From NCBI GenBank assembly GCA_030537795.1, contig JAUNVE010000016.1:1-41635 (forward strand): a stretch of 41,635 nt of DNA, given 5' to 3'. The stretch is from Actinomycetaceae bacterium (GTDB taxonomy: Bacteria; Actinomycetota; Actinomycetes; Actinomycetales; Actinomycetaceae). This document shows, in pieces, positions 8,623 to 16,238 of this stretch. The notes beneath the pieces are model-generated. The model saw only the letters and a list, made by a program, of their open reading frames with translations. It ran no database searches and had not been told where the DNA came from. The translations under genes were made by a program, and so were the position numbers. Each line of letters begins with the position of its first letter. The stretch's first letter is position 1.

Positions 8623-9753
8623 ATGACACAGGCAACGCAGCTACGCCGCGTACTTGAGGCGACGAGAGCATTTCCCCGCATCACAGATGTTCTTCCCGCG
8701 GCCTATAGCGCCCTCGGACTTGATATTGCGCGGCCGGAACTGGCCGATACGCTGGAGCTCGATCAACCCCGTAACGTATGTGTTGTGCTGATCGATGGGT
8801 TGGGGTACCGCCTCCTGTCAGAGCGACTGGGGCACGCTCCCTGTTTGCGGCGGCATTACGGCGATATTGTCGAAGCACACACAGTTATTCCCTCTACCAC
8901 CGCAGCCGCGATTACGTCATTCACTACCGGGGAATTCCCCGGCCGCACGCGTATGGTGGGATGGTCCGTCAAGGACGGCAATGAACCGGTCGTACTCCTA
9001 TCATTCGACGGCTCCTCCATGCCACCAGAGCAGTGGCAACCGGTACCGACTCTTTTTCAAAGGGCCGCTGAAAGCGCCGATCTAAGCGCCGCAGTCGTAC
9101 TGTCCGCACGATTTGCGAATTCGGGGTTAACTCGCGCTGCTCTTCGCGGTGCCACTCACGTGGCGGCAGAATCGTGGGATGAGCGCATCGATGCCGCTCT
9201 CCATCAGCTACGCATAGGAACACCGATGGTCTACCTATACTGGTCGGAGCTTGATCATACCGGTCACGTTAATGGCTGGGAGAGTACGGCGTGGGTGGAG
9301 GAACTCGAAAGAATCGATGCCGGTTTAGCACGCCTGGAAGCCGAAAGCCCCCGCGGTAGCGTGGTGATCGTAACTGCGGATCACGGTATGGTCGATACTC
9401 ATCCATCGCGCCGTATCGACATTGCGGATCATCCCGAATTACATCATGGGCTTGAGATGGTGGCGGGCGAAGGACGGGCTGTACACATTCACCCGCAACC
9501 TGGCGCAGACGATTTGCTCGACCGCTGGGAGAGGTTTTTGGCAGACCGAGCCATTATCGTGCGAGGCCACGACATTGTCGAGACAGTGGGAGGCAAAGGT
9601 GCGGCTTTGATGGGAGCGGGGCTGGCGCTCATGTGCGACAACTGGGTGTGTGTCGACTCTCGCTCGCAACCACACGGTTTAATCAACCTGATTGGAGTCC
9701 ACGGGGCTACCAGTGCCGAGGAAATGACTATCCCGGTTCTGCGCCTACGATGA
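8623..9753 (+). CDS. Alkaline phosphatase superfamily protein (nucleotide pyrophosphatase/phosphodiesterase type)
   Basis: A 376-residue metal-dependent phosphohydrolase of the alkaline phosphatase superfamily; similar genes sit near sepH in other actinobacteria. First metal ligand Asp58 lies in VVLIDGLGYRLLS. The nucleophile region is IPSTTAAAITSFTTGEFPG (Thr92 or Thr93). Further ligands are in YWSELDHTGHVNG and VIVTADHGMVD, with a late His in IGVHGA. All zinc-ligand motifs are therefore present and the enzyme should be active. No signal peptide or membrane anchor is visible, so it is predicted cytoplasmic. The ATG has a ribosome site (AAGGGGATG, 5-10 bases upstream). It is divergent from parC and ends one base before the convergent sepH stop. 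The true substrate is unknown. Confidence 0.87.
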   Translation: MTQATQLRRVLEATRAFPRITDVLPAAYSALGLDIARPELADTLELDQPRNVCVVLIDGLGYRLLSERLGHAPCLRRHYGDIVEAHTVIPSTTAAAITSFTTGEFPGRTRMVGWSVKDGNEPVVLLSFDGSSMPPEQWQPVPTLFQRAAESADLSAAVVLSARFANSGLTRAALRGATHVAAESWDERIDAALHQLRIGTPMVYLYWSELDHTGHVNGWESTAWVEELERIDAGLARLEAESPRGSVVIVTADHGMVDTHPSRRIDIADHPELHHGLEMVAGEGRAVHIHPQPGADDLLDRWERFLADRAIIVRGHDIVETVGGKGAALMGAGLALMCDNWVCVDSRSQPHGLINLIGVHGATSAEEMTIPVLRLR

Positions 9754-9754
9754 A

Positions 9755-10717
9755 CTAATCAGATTTGGAGCCAAAGACGATCTCATCCCAAGAAGGAACC
9801 GACCGCCTTTTGCGTCGTTTCGGGGTTGGTTTAGGAGTTGATTCGGTTTGAGGCGTATATGAATCCAAGCCGGGAAGCACGTCTGAATCATCTGCCTGGG
9901 GAGCCTCCGGCTCCGCCGCATCCTCAGCAGAAGAGACGGAAGACTCCTCCGTAGCAGTGGTAGCGGAGCCGGGAAAAGCCACCAACGCGGGAGACGTCTC
10001 TGCATCATCGTCATCATCAATGACTTGTCGACGCCCCCGGGCTACGGATAGTTCATCCAACATCCGTTCGACATCTTCGCCGGTTACCGGGGGGCCCGTA
10101 ACATCGTTTCGTTGCGATGATGGTAGCTCAGTTACGGAACCCGGAGTAGATGCTGGAGTAGTGGTCTCGGTCAACCAGCGCGACTCATCATCAAGTGCAC
10201 GAATAATCTTTCCATCCGAATGCACTTGCCAGCTGGCGTGGCATTGACGGGCTGCTTGCACGAAAGCTAGGTGAAGCTCCCATGGGTCATCATCCTGACG
10301 AGAAGCTGTCCACGATAGGGTCTGAGCGTCGACTCCGCGGGTAGCTAGACGGTCAACGACTAAATCACCGAGGGTGGGAGTGCCTCCTTCGGCACCCACC
10401 GGCGAGTTCAAGGCTTGAGAAATGACGTAGTTCTTTTCCGCGCGCACCGGGGAGTGAAAACGGTTGACACGGGCCGGATCCACATCGTAGGTCGACGATA
10501 TTTCCGCCGGTTCCATGCCGGCTCGCAGTAGCTGTTGGATTTCGCGTGGACTGAGCTGGGCACCCTGGGTCGGCATCGTTTCCAAACGAATCCCTTCGCG
10601 CCGCACAGCTGCCCTCAACGCGTCATCAATCGTGACGATGAACCGTTGCCCTTCGGGGTCAGTAAACACCAACTGAGAACCATCCGCGTGGGCTCCCAAC
10701 AGTTCAAGTTCGATCAT
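9755..10717 (-). CDS. sepH: Septation protein SepH (DUF3071)
   Basis: SepH binds FtsZ and promotes its assembly during actinobacterial cell division. The start is placed at ATG 10717 because a strong ribosome site (GGGAGGA, three bases upstream) precedes it and MIELELLGAHADG is the usual N-terminus; the reading frame extends further upstream but without support. The 320 residues have the N-terminal DUF3071 domain with a helix-turn-helix (SPREIQQLLRAGMEPAEIS near 50-70), a WTASRQDDDPWELHLAF segment, and a long Pro/Ser/acidic disordered linker. The conserved C-terminal motif RRSVPSWDEIVFGSKSD ends the protein. It is convergent with the phosphodiesterase gene and divergent from DUF4193. Identification is secure. 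Confidence 0.93.
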   Translation of the reverse strand: MIELELLGAHADGSQLVFTDPEGQRFIVTIDDALRAAVRREGIRLETMPTQGAQLSPREIQQLLRAGMEPAEISSTYDVDPARVNRFHSPVRAEKNYVISQALNSPVGAEGGTPTLGDLVVDRLATRGVDAQTLSWTASRQDDDPWELHLAFVQAARQCHASWQVHSDGKIIRALDDESRWLTETTTPASTPGSVTELPSSQRNDVTGPPVTGEDVERMLDELSVARGRRQVIDDDDDAETSPALVAFPGSATTATEESSVSSAEDAAEPEAPQADDSDVLPGLDSYTPQTESTPKPTPKRRKRRSVPSWDEIVFGSKSD

Positions 10718-10903
10718 GAATCCTCCCTCTCCTCCCTCGAAGCATCGCAGGATTTTGCGACAGATGGGAGTGATACCCGGCGCGTGTCGCAGCTCCATTA
10801 CGTATTTATCTCAAATAGATGTTAATATCCCGGCGCAACACTTAATATTCAGTATCGTGACGCACTACAGTGTATTTTTACACGAACGCTTAAAGAGGTA
10901 ACC

Positions 10904-11203
10904 ATGGCAACCGATTACGACGCACCGCGTAAGAACGAAGATGAAGTGAGCGAGGACTCTCTCGAAGAGCTGAAAAGCCGGCGCAGCGACGCCGGATCAA
11001 ATGCTGTCGACGAGGACGAAAACGAGGTGGCGGAGGATTTTGAGCTCCCTGGAGCCGATCTTTCCAATGAAGAATTGACGGTCCGCGTTGTTCCGCGGCA
11101 GGAAGATGAATTCACCTGTTCAGAGTGTTTCCTTGTTCACCACACGTCTCAGCTCGCGTATGAACAAGACGGACTCCCAGTGTGTACCGAGTGCGCAGAA
11201 TGA
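10904..11203 (+). CDS. DUF4193 acidic protein with C-terminal zinc ribbon
   Basis: A 99-residue protein of the DUF4193 family, conserved next to sepH in actinobacteria; function unknown. The first two-thirds are highly acidic and probably disordered (NAVDEDENEVAEDFELPG). The C-terminal third has FTCSECFLVHHTSQ and LPVCTECAE, two Cys-x-x-Cys pairs of a zinc ribbon. The ATG has a ribosome site (AAGAGG, six bases upstream). It is divergent from sepH. A 14-bp hairpin follows at 11235. In relatives such as M. tuberculosis DUF3093 and dut lie between this gene and DUF3710; here they are missing. Confidence 0.92.
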   Translation: MATDYDAPRKNEDEVSEDSLEELKSRRSDAGSNAVDEDENEVAEDFELPGADLSNEELTVRVVPRQEDEFTCSECFLVHHTSQLAYEQDGLPVCTECAE

Positions 11204-11234
11204 GGTAGCACTGAAAAAAGATCATCTAGTGAGA

Positions 11235-11269
11235 CAGTCCGTCCGCAGAAAGATACTGTGGGCGGACTG
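11235..11269 (+). terminator. 14-bp hairpin after DUF4193
   Basis: 11235-11248 pairs with 11256-11269 (two G-U pairs, loop aaagata). It follows the DUF4193 stop by 31 bases and precedes the promoter-like element of DUF3710. No U-tract is present. It is best read as a terminator separating the two genes. Confidence 0.6.
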
Positions 11270-11290
11270 AGTATGTGATAAATCGCGTGG

Positions 11291-11296
11291 GACAAT
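11291..11296 (+). promoter_or_regulatory. Candidate -10 element for leaderless DUF3710
   Basis: GACAAT, six bases (aggcat), then ATG at 11303, with no Shine-Dalgarno. The hexamer and spacing are the same as before the DUF7455 gene. No -35 element was recognised. Confidence 0.45.
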
Positions 11297-11302
11297 AGGC
11301 AT

Positions 11303-11920
11303 ATGGCACTGTTTGGAAGAAATAGAAATCATCGTGAATCAGCGGTCGATACGAGTCCGGAGCCAGAGGTCCAGATTCCGGAACACGGGCCGTATGATTC
11401 CTTGGAAAAAGAAACGGAAAAAGGCTATATCGACTTTGGTCCTATTCGAGTTCCGCAAGTGACGGGCATGCAACTTGTGCCAACGGTAGCTCCCGGCACC
11501 AAAACTATTGTCAGTTTGGGACTGATTATTGGTACCAGCCGTTTGGAGCTACGAGTTTTTGCTTCACCGAAATCCGGTGGTTCTTGGAAGCGAGTGCAAG
11601 AACAACTGGAAACTTCGTTGACGAAGCAGAAAAATACCGTCACCTACCGCCAGGGACGTTGGGGGAAACAGATGCTCGTATCGGGCCCCTCCACCGGGGG
11701 TTCACAGGTACGAATTATCGGCCTTGATGGCAGACGCTGGTTTTTGCGCGTCGATGTCATGGGGGCCGCAGCAGCGGACTCCGATGCCTTTGAGCAGGCG
11801 CGAGAAATCATCGATGCACTGGTGGTTCATCGAGATGACCAGCCACGTCCTCCGCTATCGACTATCCCTATGACCTTGCCGGCTGGCATGATCCAAGTCG
11901 AAACTCCCCCCAATGTCTGA
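11303..11920 (+). CDS. DUF3710 domain protein
   Basis: A 205-residue protein of the DUF3710 family (M. tuberculosis Rv2696c type), conserved in this neighbourhood; biochemical function unknown. The N-terminal 40 residues are charged and probably flexible. The folded part begins at GYIDFGPIRVPQVTGMQL and runs through LRVFASPKSGGSWKRVQEQL, GRWGKQMLVSGPS and VRIIGLDGRRWFLRVDVMGAAA, typical family blocks. No signal peptide or membrane segment is visible. It overlaps the next gene (OB-fold) by eight bases, ATGTCTGA, so the two are probably translationally coupled, and DUF3159 follows within two bases. It appears to lead a three-gene unit. Confidence 0.9.
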   Translation: MALFGRNRNHRESAVDTSPEPEVQIPEHGPYDSLEKETEKGYIDFGPIRVPQVTGMQLVPTVAPGTKTIVSLGLIIGTSRLELRVFASPKSGGSWKRVQEQLETSLTKQKNTVTYRQGRWGKQMLVSGPSTGGSQVRIIGLDGRRWFLRVDVMGAAAADSDAFEQAREIIDALVVHRDDQPRPPLSTIPMTLPAGMIQVETPPNV

Positions 11921-12227
11921 GCCCCTCGACGAAGCGCAAGCCGCTCAAAGCGCCGAAAAGCCCACCCGTGCACTGCGTGAGCGCACTCGGGTAACAGGCC
12001 GTGTTGTAGCCATTACCTACCCCAGTAAACGAGCCACAGCAACCATTCAAGCTCATATCCAAGATGAGGCCGGAACCCTGCTCGTGTCATGGTCGGGAAG
12101 ACGCGATATTCCCGGTATTCGGGTGGGGCAAATGCTATCGGTCGAGGGCGTTACCGCAATGGTCGATTCGCAGCCGCATATGTTCAACCCACGCTATGAA
12201 ATCCTCGCCGATACCGAGGGCGAATAA
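11913..12227 (+). CDS. OB-fold nucleic acid-binding domain protein
   Basis: A 104-residue protein matching the single OB-fold family found between DUF3710 and DUF3159 in actinobacteria. The beta-barrel can be followed from RVTGRVVAITYPSKRATATIQAHIQDEAGTL through LVSWSGRRDIPGIRVGQMLSVEG to the closing MFNPRYEIL. The alternating hydrophobic pattern and the GRV/SW-G-R segments are those of RecG/tRNA-anticodon-type OB-folds, so nucleic acid binding is probable but not shown. The first 30 residues are flexible and charged. The start overlaps the DUF3710 stop by eight bases and has no ribosome site of its own, indicating coupling. Confidence 0.87.
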   Translation: MSEPLDEAQAAQSAEKPTRALRERTRVTGRVVAITYPSKRATATIQAHIQDEAGTLLVSWSGRRDIPGIRVGQMLSVEGVTAMVDSQPHMFNPRYEILADTEGE

Positions 12228-12229
12228 AG

Positions 12230-12907
12230 ATGGAACCGGAAAAAACTGATCTGAATCGCATCGAGACCCCAGCTATGCTGCGCCAACTCGACAGGGAACA
12301 CTTCAACCCGTTTGAAGCAGTTGGGGGAGTGCGCGGAGCCATCGAATCGAGTTTACCCGCCCTAGTCTTCGTTATCGTCTACGTGGTAACCAATAATCTT
12401 CGACAAACGCTCATCGCAGCTGTGGTCACCTCCGTGGTGCTTATCGTTGCTCGGCTGGTAACGCGCGAGACCATTACCTATTCGGTTTCTGGTCTTATCG
12501 GGGTCGCAATCGGTGTCGTATGGGCGGGCCTATCTGGCCGCGGTGAGAACTTCTATACGATCGGTCTGATCGCCGCGGGGATCTATGCGACGGCAATCGC
12601 CATCTGCGCCGTCGTTGGATATCCGCTGGTATCTATGCTCTTGTGCCCGGTATGGCAGTTACCGTGGAAGTGGTGGAAGCAGCCGAGTCCCGGTGGGGTG
12701 AAACTTTCCCAGGCTGGGTACTGGCTCACCTGGCTGTGGTTTAGCATGTTTGCACTGCGTTTCATCGTGCAACTGCCGCTGTGGTTGACCGGTAAGGTGG
12801 CGTTACTGGGGACGGCAAAACTCGCCCTGGGGTTACCACCTTTCATTTTCTGCGCGTGGCTGACGTGGATCGTGCTTCGCCCGCTAAAGCCCACCACGCA
12901 GGAGTGA
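12230..12907 (+). CDS. DUF3159 integral membrane protein
   Basis: A 225-residue DUF3159 membrane protein, conserved after the OB-fold gene in actinobacteria; function unknown. After a cytoplasmic start (RQLDREHFNPFEAVGGVRGAIESSLP) it has about six membrane segments, including ALVFVIVYVVTNNL, LIAAVVTSVVLIVARLV, YSVSGLIGVAIGVVWAGL, FYTIGLIAAGIYATAIAICAV, a Trp-rich stretch (WQLPWKWWK, TWLWFSMFALRF) and a final hydrophobic helix. The LSGRGENFYTIGL loop is typical of the family. It begins two bases after the OB-fold stop, completing the DUF3710-OB-DUF3159 unit, and is convergent with the TrkA gene pair. Some authors suggest a transporter-like role; nothing here shows one. Confidence 0.88.
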   Translation: MEPEKTDLNRIETPAMLRQLDREHFNPFEAVGGVRGAIESSLPALVFVIVYVVTNNLRQTLIAAVVTSVVLIVARLVTRETITYSVSGLIGVAIGVVWAGLSGRGENFYTIGLIAAGIYATAIAICAVVGYPLVSMLLCPVWQLPWKWWKQPSPGGVKLSQAGYWLTWLWFSMFALRFIVQLPLWLTGKVALLGTAKLALGLPPFIFCAWLTWIVLRPLKPTTQE

Positions 12908-12928
12908 ATTCGCTGCCTATAAGGCTCG

Positions 12929-13594
12929 TCATTCTCCCACGATCGACTCAACATCTGACCGTAGCGATTCAGCGGAGGAAGCCAGCATGAGCACCAGCTC
13001 ATCGCCCGGTTCCAGCTCCACGTCATGACCGGCTATCAGTGGTGCATCGTCGCGTAGCACGCTCAGTATCTGCGCGTCGCCGGGAAGCTTTAAATCACCG
13101 ATTGCGCGTCCAGCCACCTTCGAATAAGCAGGTAGTGTAATGGCGTAAATCGAGGCACCGGCCTCGTGAAAATCGAATAGTCGGACGAGGGCGCCCACGG
13201 ACACCGCTTCTTCGACAAGCGCCGTCATCACCCGCGGTGTCGACACCGGAACATCGACCCCCCACGCCGAATCAAACATCCACTCATTTTTTGGGTTATT
13301 TACTCGCGCTACCACGCGAGGCACGCCGAATTCGGTCTTGGCTAGCAGTGATATCACTAGATTTGCCTTGTCGTCGCCGGTGGCCGCCACCATGACGTCG
13401 CATTCCGCGCCGCCAGCCTCCGATAGGGCGTCGGGGGAGCAGGCGTCGGCCAAAACCCAGTCCGCCTGCGCTACCGCCGCAACTCGCATCTGTTCGGGTT
13501 GACGGTCGATGAGCGTCACCTCATGGTCTTTGAGTAACAGTTCTTTCGCAATCGACCGGCCAACCGATCCCGCACCTGCAATGACAATTTTCAT
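12929..13594 (-). CDS. ceoC: RCK/TrkA-type potassium regulatory protein (CeoC/TrkB-like)
   Basis: A 221-residue cytoplasmic nucleotide-binding subunit of a potassium transport system, second of two. The Rossmann RCK_N domain opens with MKIVIAGAGSVGRSIAKELL and carries the acidic end of strand beta2 (VTLIDRQPEQM), as expected for NAD(H) or ATP binding. The RCK_C (TrkA_C) domain spans about 140-221, through GRAIGDLKLPGDAQIL and the closing LEPGDELVLML. Its ATG overlaps the TAA stop of the upstream paralogue (TAATG), so both are made from one message. The pair is divergent from an APC-type permease at 14361. No TrkH/TrkG channel is in the window. The symbol follows the M. tuberculosis pair as I recall it. 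Confidence 0.85.
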   Translation of the reverse strand: MKIVIAGAGSVGRSIAKELLLKDHEVTLIDRQPEQMRVAAVAQADWVLADACSPDALSEAGGAECDVMVAATGDDKANLVISLLAKTEFGVPRVVARVNNPKNEWMFDSAWGVDVPVSTPRVMTALVEEAVSVGALVRLFDFHEAGASIYAITLPAYSKVAGRAIGDLKLPGDAQILSVLRDDAPLIAGHDVELEPGDELVLMLASSAESLRSDVESIVGE

Positions 13595-14259
13595 TAGAGT
13601 TCTACCACCGGATCACGCGTCAAAATTTCGCGAATGGGCACCGGGTCTGCGCCCTGTGCAGCAAAGAATAACTCGTCATTTTCCTGCACGACCATTGAGT
13701 TGTGAGCCACGGTGACCGCACCTAAACGTGAAACATACACGATTTTTGCACCCACCAGTGATTCAACTGTGGGGAAGTCGAGATTCAGCCAGGAGGCAAC
13801 AGGGCGAGCCTTAATGAGCGACACGCCACCTGTCGCATGGGTCCACACCAGATCAGCATCGGGAGGCATCATCCATGACAACACCGCCTGCGTGGTGCGT
13901 CGAACTGTTGCCACCGTGGGTATTCCCAAGCGTTCATATGCTTCCGCACGTGTGGGGTCATAAATGCGGGCAACCACCCGTTCAATACCGAAGGTCTCAC
14001 GTACTACCCGCGCTGAGATGACATTCGAATTATCGCCGTTTGAGACGGCCGCAAAAGCATAGGCTTCCTCAATACCGGCCTGTCGCAAAGTATCGCGATC
14101 AAAACCAATGCCCGTTACTCGACGTCCTGAAAATGACGATGGTAAGCGCCGAAACGCATCAGGGTTTTGGTCAATCAAAGCCACTGAATGTCCGCGATCA
14201 TCCAACATCGTTGCCAGCGTCGTTCCAACGCGTCCGGCTCCCATTACTACAAAATGCAC
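13594..14259 (-). CDS. ceoB: RCK/TrkA-type potassium regulatory protein (CeoB/TrkA-like)
   Basis: First gene of the TrkA pair, 221 residues. RCK_N begins MHFVVMGAGRVGTTLATML with a GxGxxG loop and SVALIDQNP at the end of the second strand. The RCK_C domain follows from about residue 130 (GVSLIKARPVASWLNLDFPTVESLVGAKIVYVSR) and closes with QENDELFFAAQG. Paired RCK subunits normally form a gating ring on a membrane partner. The likely partner by position is the divergent APC permease rather than a TrkH. Start is GTG 14259, supported by a TAGCTT element exactly six bases upstream and by the absence of a Shine-Dalgarno. It abuts the second RCK gene (TAATG overlap). Confidence 0.86.
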   Translation of the reverse strand: MHFVVMGAGRVGTTLATMLDDRGHSVALIDQNPDAFRRLPSSFSGRRVTGIGFDRDTLRQAGIEEAYAFAAVSNGDNSNVISARVVRETFGIERVVARIYDPTRAEAYERLGIPTVATVRRTTQAVLSWMMPPDADLVWTHATGGVSLIKARPVASWLNLDFPTVESLVGAKIVYVSRLGAVTVAHNSMVVQENDELFFAAQGADPVPIREILTRDPVVEL

Positions 14260-14265
14260 GCTTTA

Positions 14266-14271
14266 AAGCTA
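14266..14271 (-). promoter_or_regulatory. Candidate -10 element for leaderless ceoB
   Basis: On the minus strand TAGCTT, six bases (taaagc), then GTG at 14259. The intergenic region to the divergent APC gene is about 100 bases; the opposite gene has no equivalent element at that exact spacing. Confidence 0.5.
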
Positions 14272-14360
14272 TCAAGAATATCAGGTGGATCTCAGCTCAA
14301 TGCATACCGGGAACACGAATAATCGAGTCCGTAGGTTTCGACGGGTAGAGTAGAGATACT

Positions 14361-16238
14361 ATGGCAGTCTCGATCAACACTCGTGGTACGAAGACATATG
14401 CGCCCTCCCGGCCCGTGCGACGCTACGTGCCGGTACTTGCCGCAACTTCAATGCTGGTAACGGCACCCGTATGGCTAACCGATGTATTGCTATACGCACT
14501 ACGGCCGCTGGGATCATATGACACCTCAATGGCCGTGTGGATCACAATCTTTGCTATTCCGGTAGTTATTTTAATTGCAATTTCTTCTGGGCCGGTACTT
14601 AAGGCACGTAGGCTTCACGTCGGTGATTTCGCCAATCTCGATTCCGCCCTCGGTACCCGCCTGTCGACGCTGGCAGCCGCCTGCCTCGTGATTGAGCATC
14701 TCGCCACCTACACGCTGATGATTTCCACCGCTGTTCTCATCGCCACCACTTTGTGGAGCCCACTGACCCATATTCGAGTACCTCTCGCAGTGGCGATTGC
14801 GATTCTTACGACCCTGCCGGTTCTCATTGCTCGTCAACGGCTCAATCGCGTCACTGCAACACTAGCGACCCTCACCTTCGTTATCCTCCTGTTTCTCACC
14901 GTCGGCCTGATTGGCGCATCGCCCTATTTCTCGACTTCAGGTTCATCCGACTTGGCGGACGTATCACGGGAAGTGGCGGCTCGATCTGATTCTTCAATGC
15001 GCATTGTGACAGCGGTTCTTTCCGGTTTCACCATTGCTCTCGTACCGGCTATTTTGCTCAGACATGTGACGACGGATTTGAAGAACTTTAATCTTCCCCG
15101 CCATGCCAATGCCAACACCACCCGGTTGATTGCGGGCATTGCCACCTCAATCCTTATGCTCAGTGTGATTGCTAATGTGGCGGATGTTGACTCCGGTGCT
15201 TATGTATCGCGTACCAATGCTGTATTTTCTTCCTTGCAAGCCATTCGAGTCCAACCTGTGATACTCCACGGGGCGGCAATAATCTTCATCGCTACTTGTT
15301 TGGCGGGAGCTCGACTCGTCCTCCACCATACGGAAAAACTCGGTCTTGAACTGGCATATTTTCAGCTGTTACCCGACCACATCTCGCGCTCGATGACCTA
15401 TACCGGTATTACACCGCTATTCAACGCTATTGGTGCCACCATACTGCTCGTCATTGGGCAGGCGCGTCCCCGATTCGTTATTCCCATTCTTATTATTAGT
15501 GGTTTCATCACACTGACGCTCACGCGCTGGGCATCGATGAAACACTGGACTATTAAGCTGCGTACCGAAGGCCACTCGTCGGAGAGGATCACTATGAAAC
15601 GAGCTCGCATTATCGCTGTCATCGGGCTCATCGTCTGTGTCGCTACACTTGCGGCGTTTTTCTTAGCTGACCTGACGCGCGGCACCTGGATAGCTGCATT
15701 GGCAATCGGCCTACTCTACATTTTGCTGTATACCGTGCGCCGCCATTACCTGATCTACGGTACCGGAGCTGGAGAAATCACGACCAAGGATCCCATCGCC
15801 CCCGGACGCGTTCACTACATGATCATTGCAACCAATATTGGGCCGGTTCTCGGGCGCGCAACCCGTTGGATCCGTTCCACCCGCCCATACTCAATGGAGC
15901 TAATCCATGTGGACGAAGGCGGTGATGACGTGGAAACCACTTTGCAGCAGTGGCGCAAACAAGACCTTGACGTTGATTTGACGATTCTTGAACCATCGCG
16001 ACCACGAGCAACGATCTCAATCATCGAGCATATTCGTCGCACCCGACGAGCTCATCCGAATCGGCTAGTGAATGTCGTCATTCCGCAGGTGACATTTGCT
16101 CATCCGTGGCAAACTCGCCTACACAATGCCGAAATAGCGCATCTTCAACGTGCTTTGATGGAAGAACCCGGTGTCCTCATCACCGTCGTACCGTGGATTG
16201 ACCACTTAAATGAAGCTGAGAGTATCTCCCATGACTAA
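14361..16238 (+). CDS. APC-superfamily permease with soluble C-terminal domain (KUP/KimA-like, divergent)
   Basis: A 625-residue membrane protein, syntenic with M. tuberculosis Rv2690c and divergent from the CeoB/CeoC RCK genes. About 12 hydrophobic segments run from residue 25 to 455, followed by a soluble C-terminal domain of about 150 residues (VHYMIIATNIGPVLGRATRWIRS to ITVVPWIDH) with an alternating alpha/beta pattern, as in KUP/KimA potassium importers. The position beside two RCK proteins supports potassium transport. Odd point: the first membrane segment reads LVTAPVWLTDVLLYALRPL, and the SD-x-(L/I)SS-x-AY-type motif I expect for KUP/KimA proteins is not recognisable, so substrate or activity may differ. 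The ATG is preceded by an AT-rich, weak initiation region. The gene overlaps the TRAM methyltransferase start by eight bases. Confidence 0.8.
   Translation: MAVSINTRGTKTYAPSRPVRRYVPVLAATSMLVTAPVWLTDVLLYALRPLGSYDTSMAVWITIFAIPVVILIAISSGPVLKARRLHVGDFANLDSALGTRLSTLAAACLVIEHLATYTLMISTAVLIATTLWSPLTHIRVPLAVAIAILTTLPVLIARQRLNRVTATLATLTFVILLFLTVGLIGASPYFSTSGSSDLADVSREVAARSDSSMRIVTAVLSGFTIALVPAILLRHVTTDLKNFNLPRHANANTTRLIAGIATSILMLSVIANVADVDSGAYVSRTNAVFSSLQAIRVQPVILHGAAIIFIATCLAGARLVLHHTEKLGLELAYFQLLPDHISRSMTYTGITPLFNAIGATILLVIGQARPRFVIPILIISGFITLTLTRWASMKHWTIKLRTEGHSSERITMKRARIIAVIGLIVCVATLAAFFLADLTRGTWIAALAIGLLYILLYTVRRHYLIYGTGAGEITTKDPIAPGRVHYMIIATNIGPVLGRATRWIRSTRPYSMELIHVDEGGDDVETTLQQWRKQDLDVDLTILEPSRPRATISIIEHIRRTRRAHPNRLVNVVIPQVTFAHPWQTRLHNAEIAHLQRALMEEPGVLITVVPWIDHLNEAESISHD

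Noticed and set aside
10718-10798. Upstream extension of sepH to an ATG at 10798
   Set aside because: The extension shows no conserved sequence and a strong ribosome site directly precedes ATG 10717.
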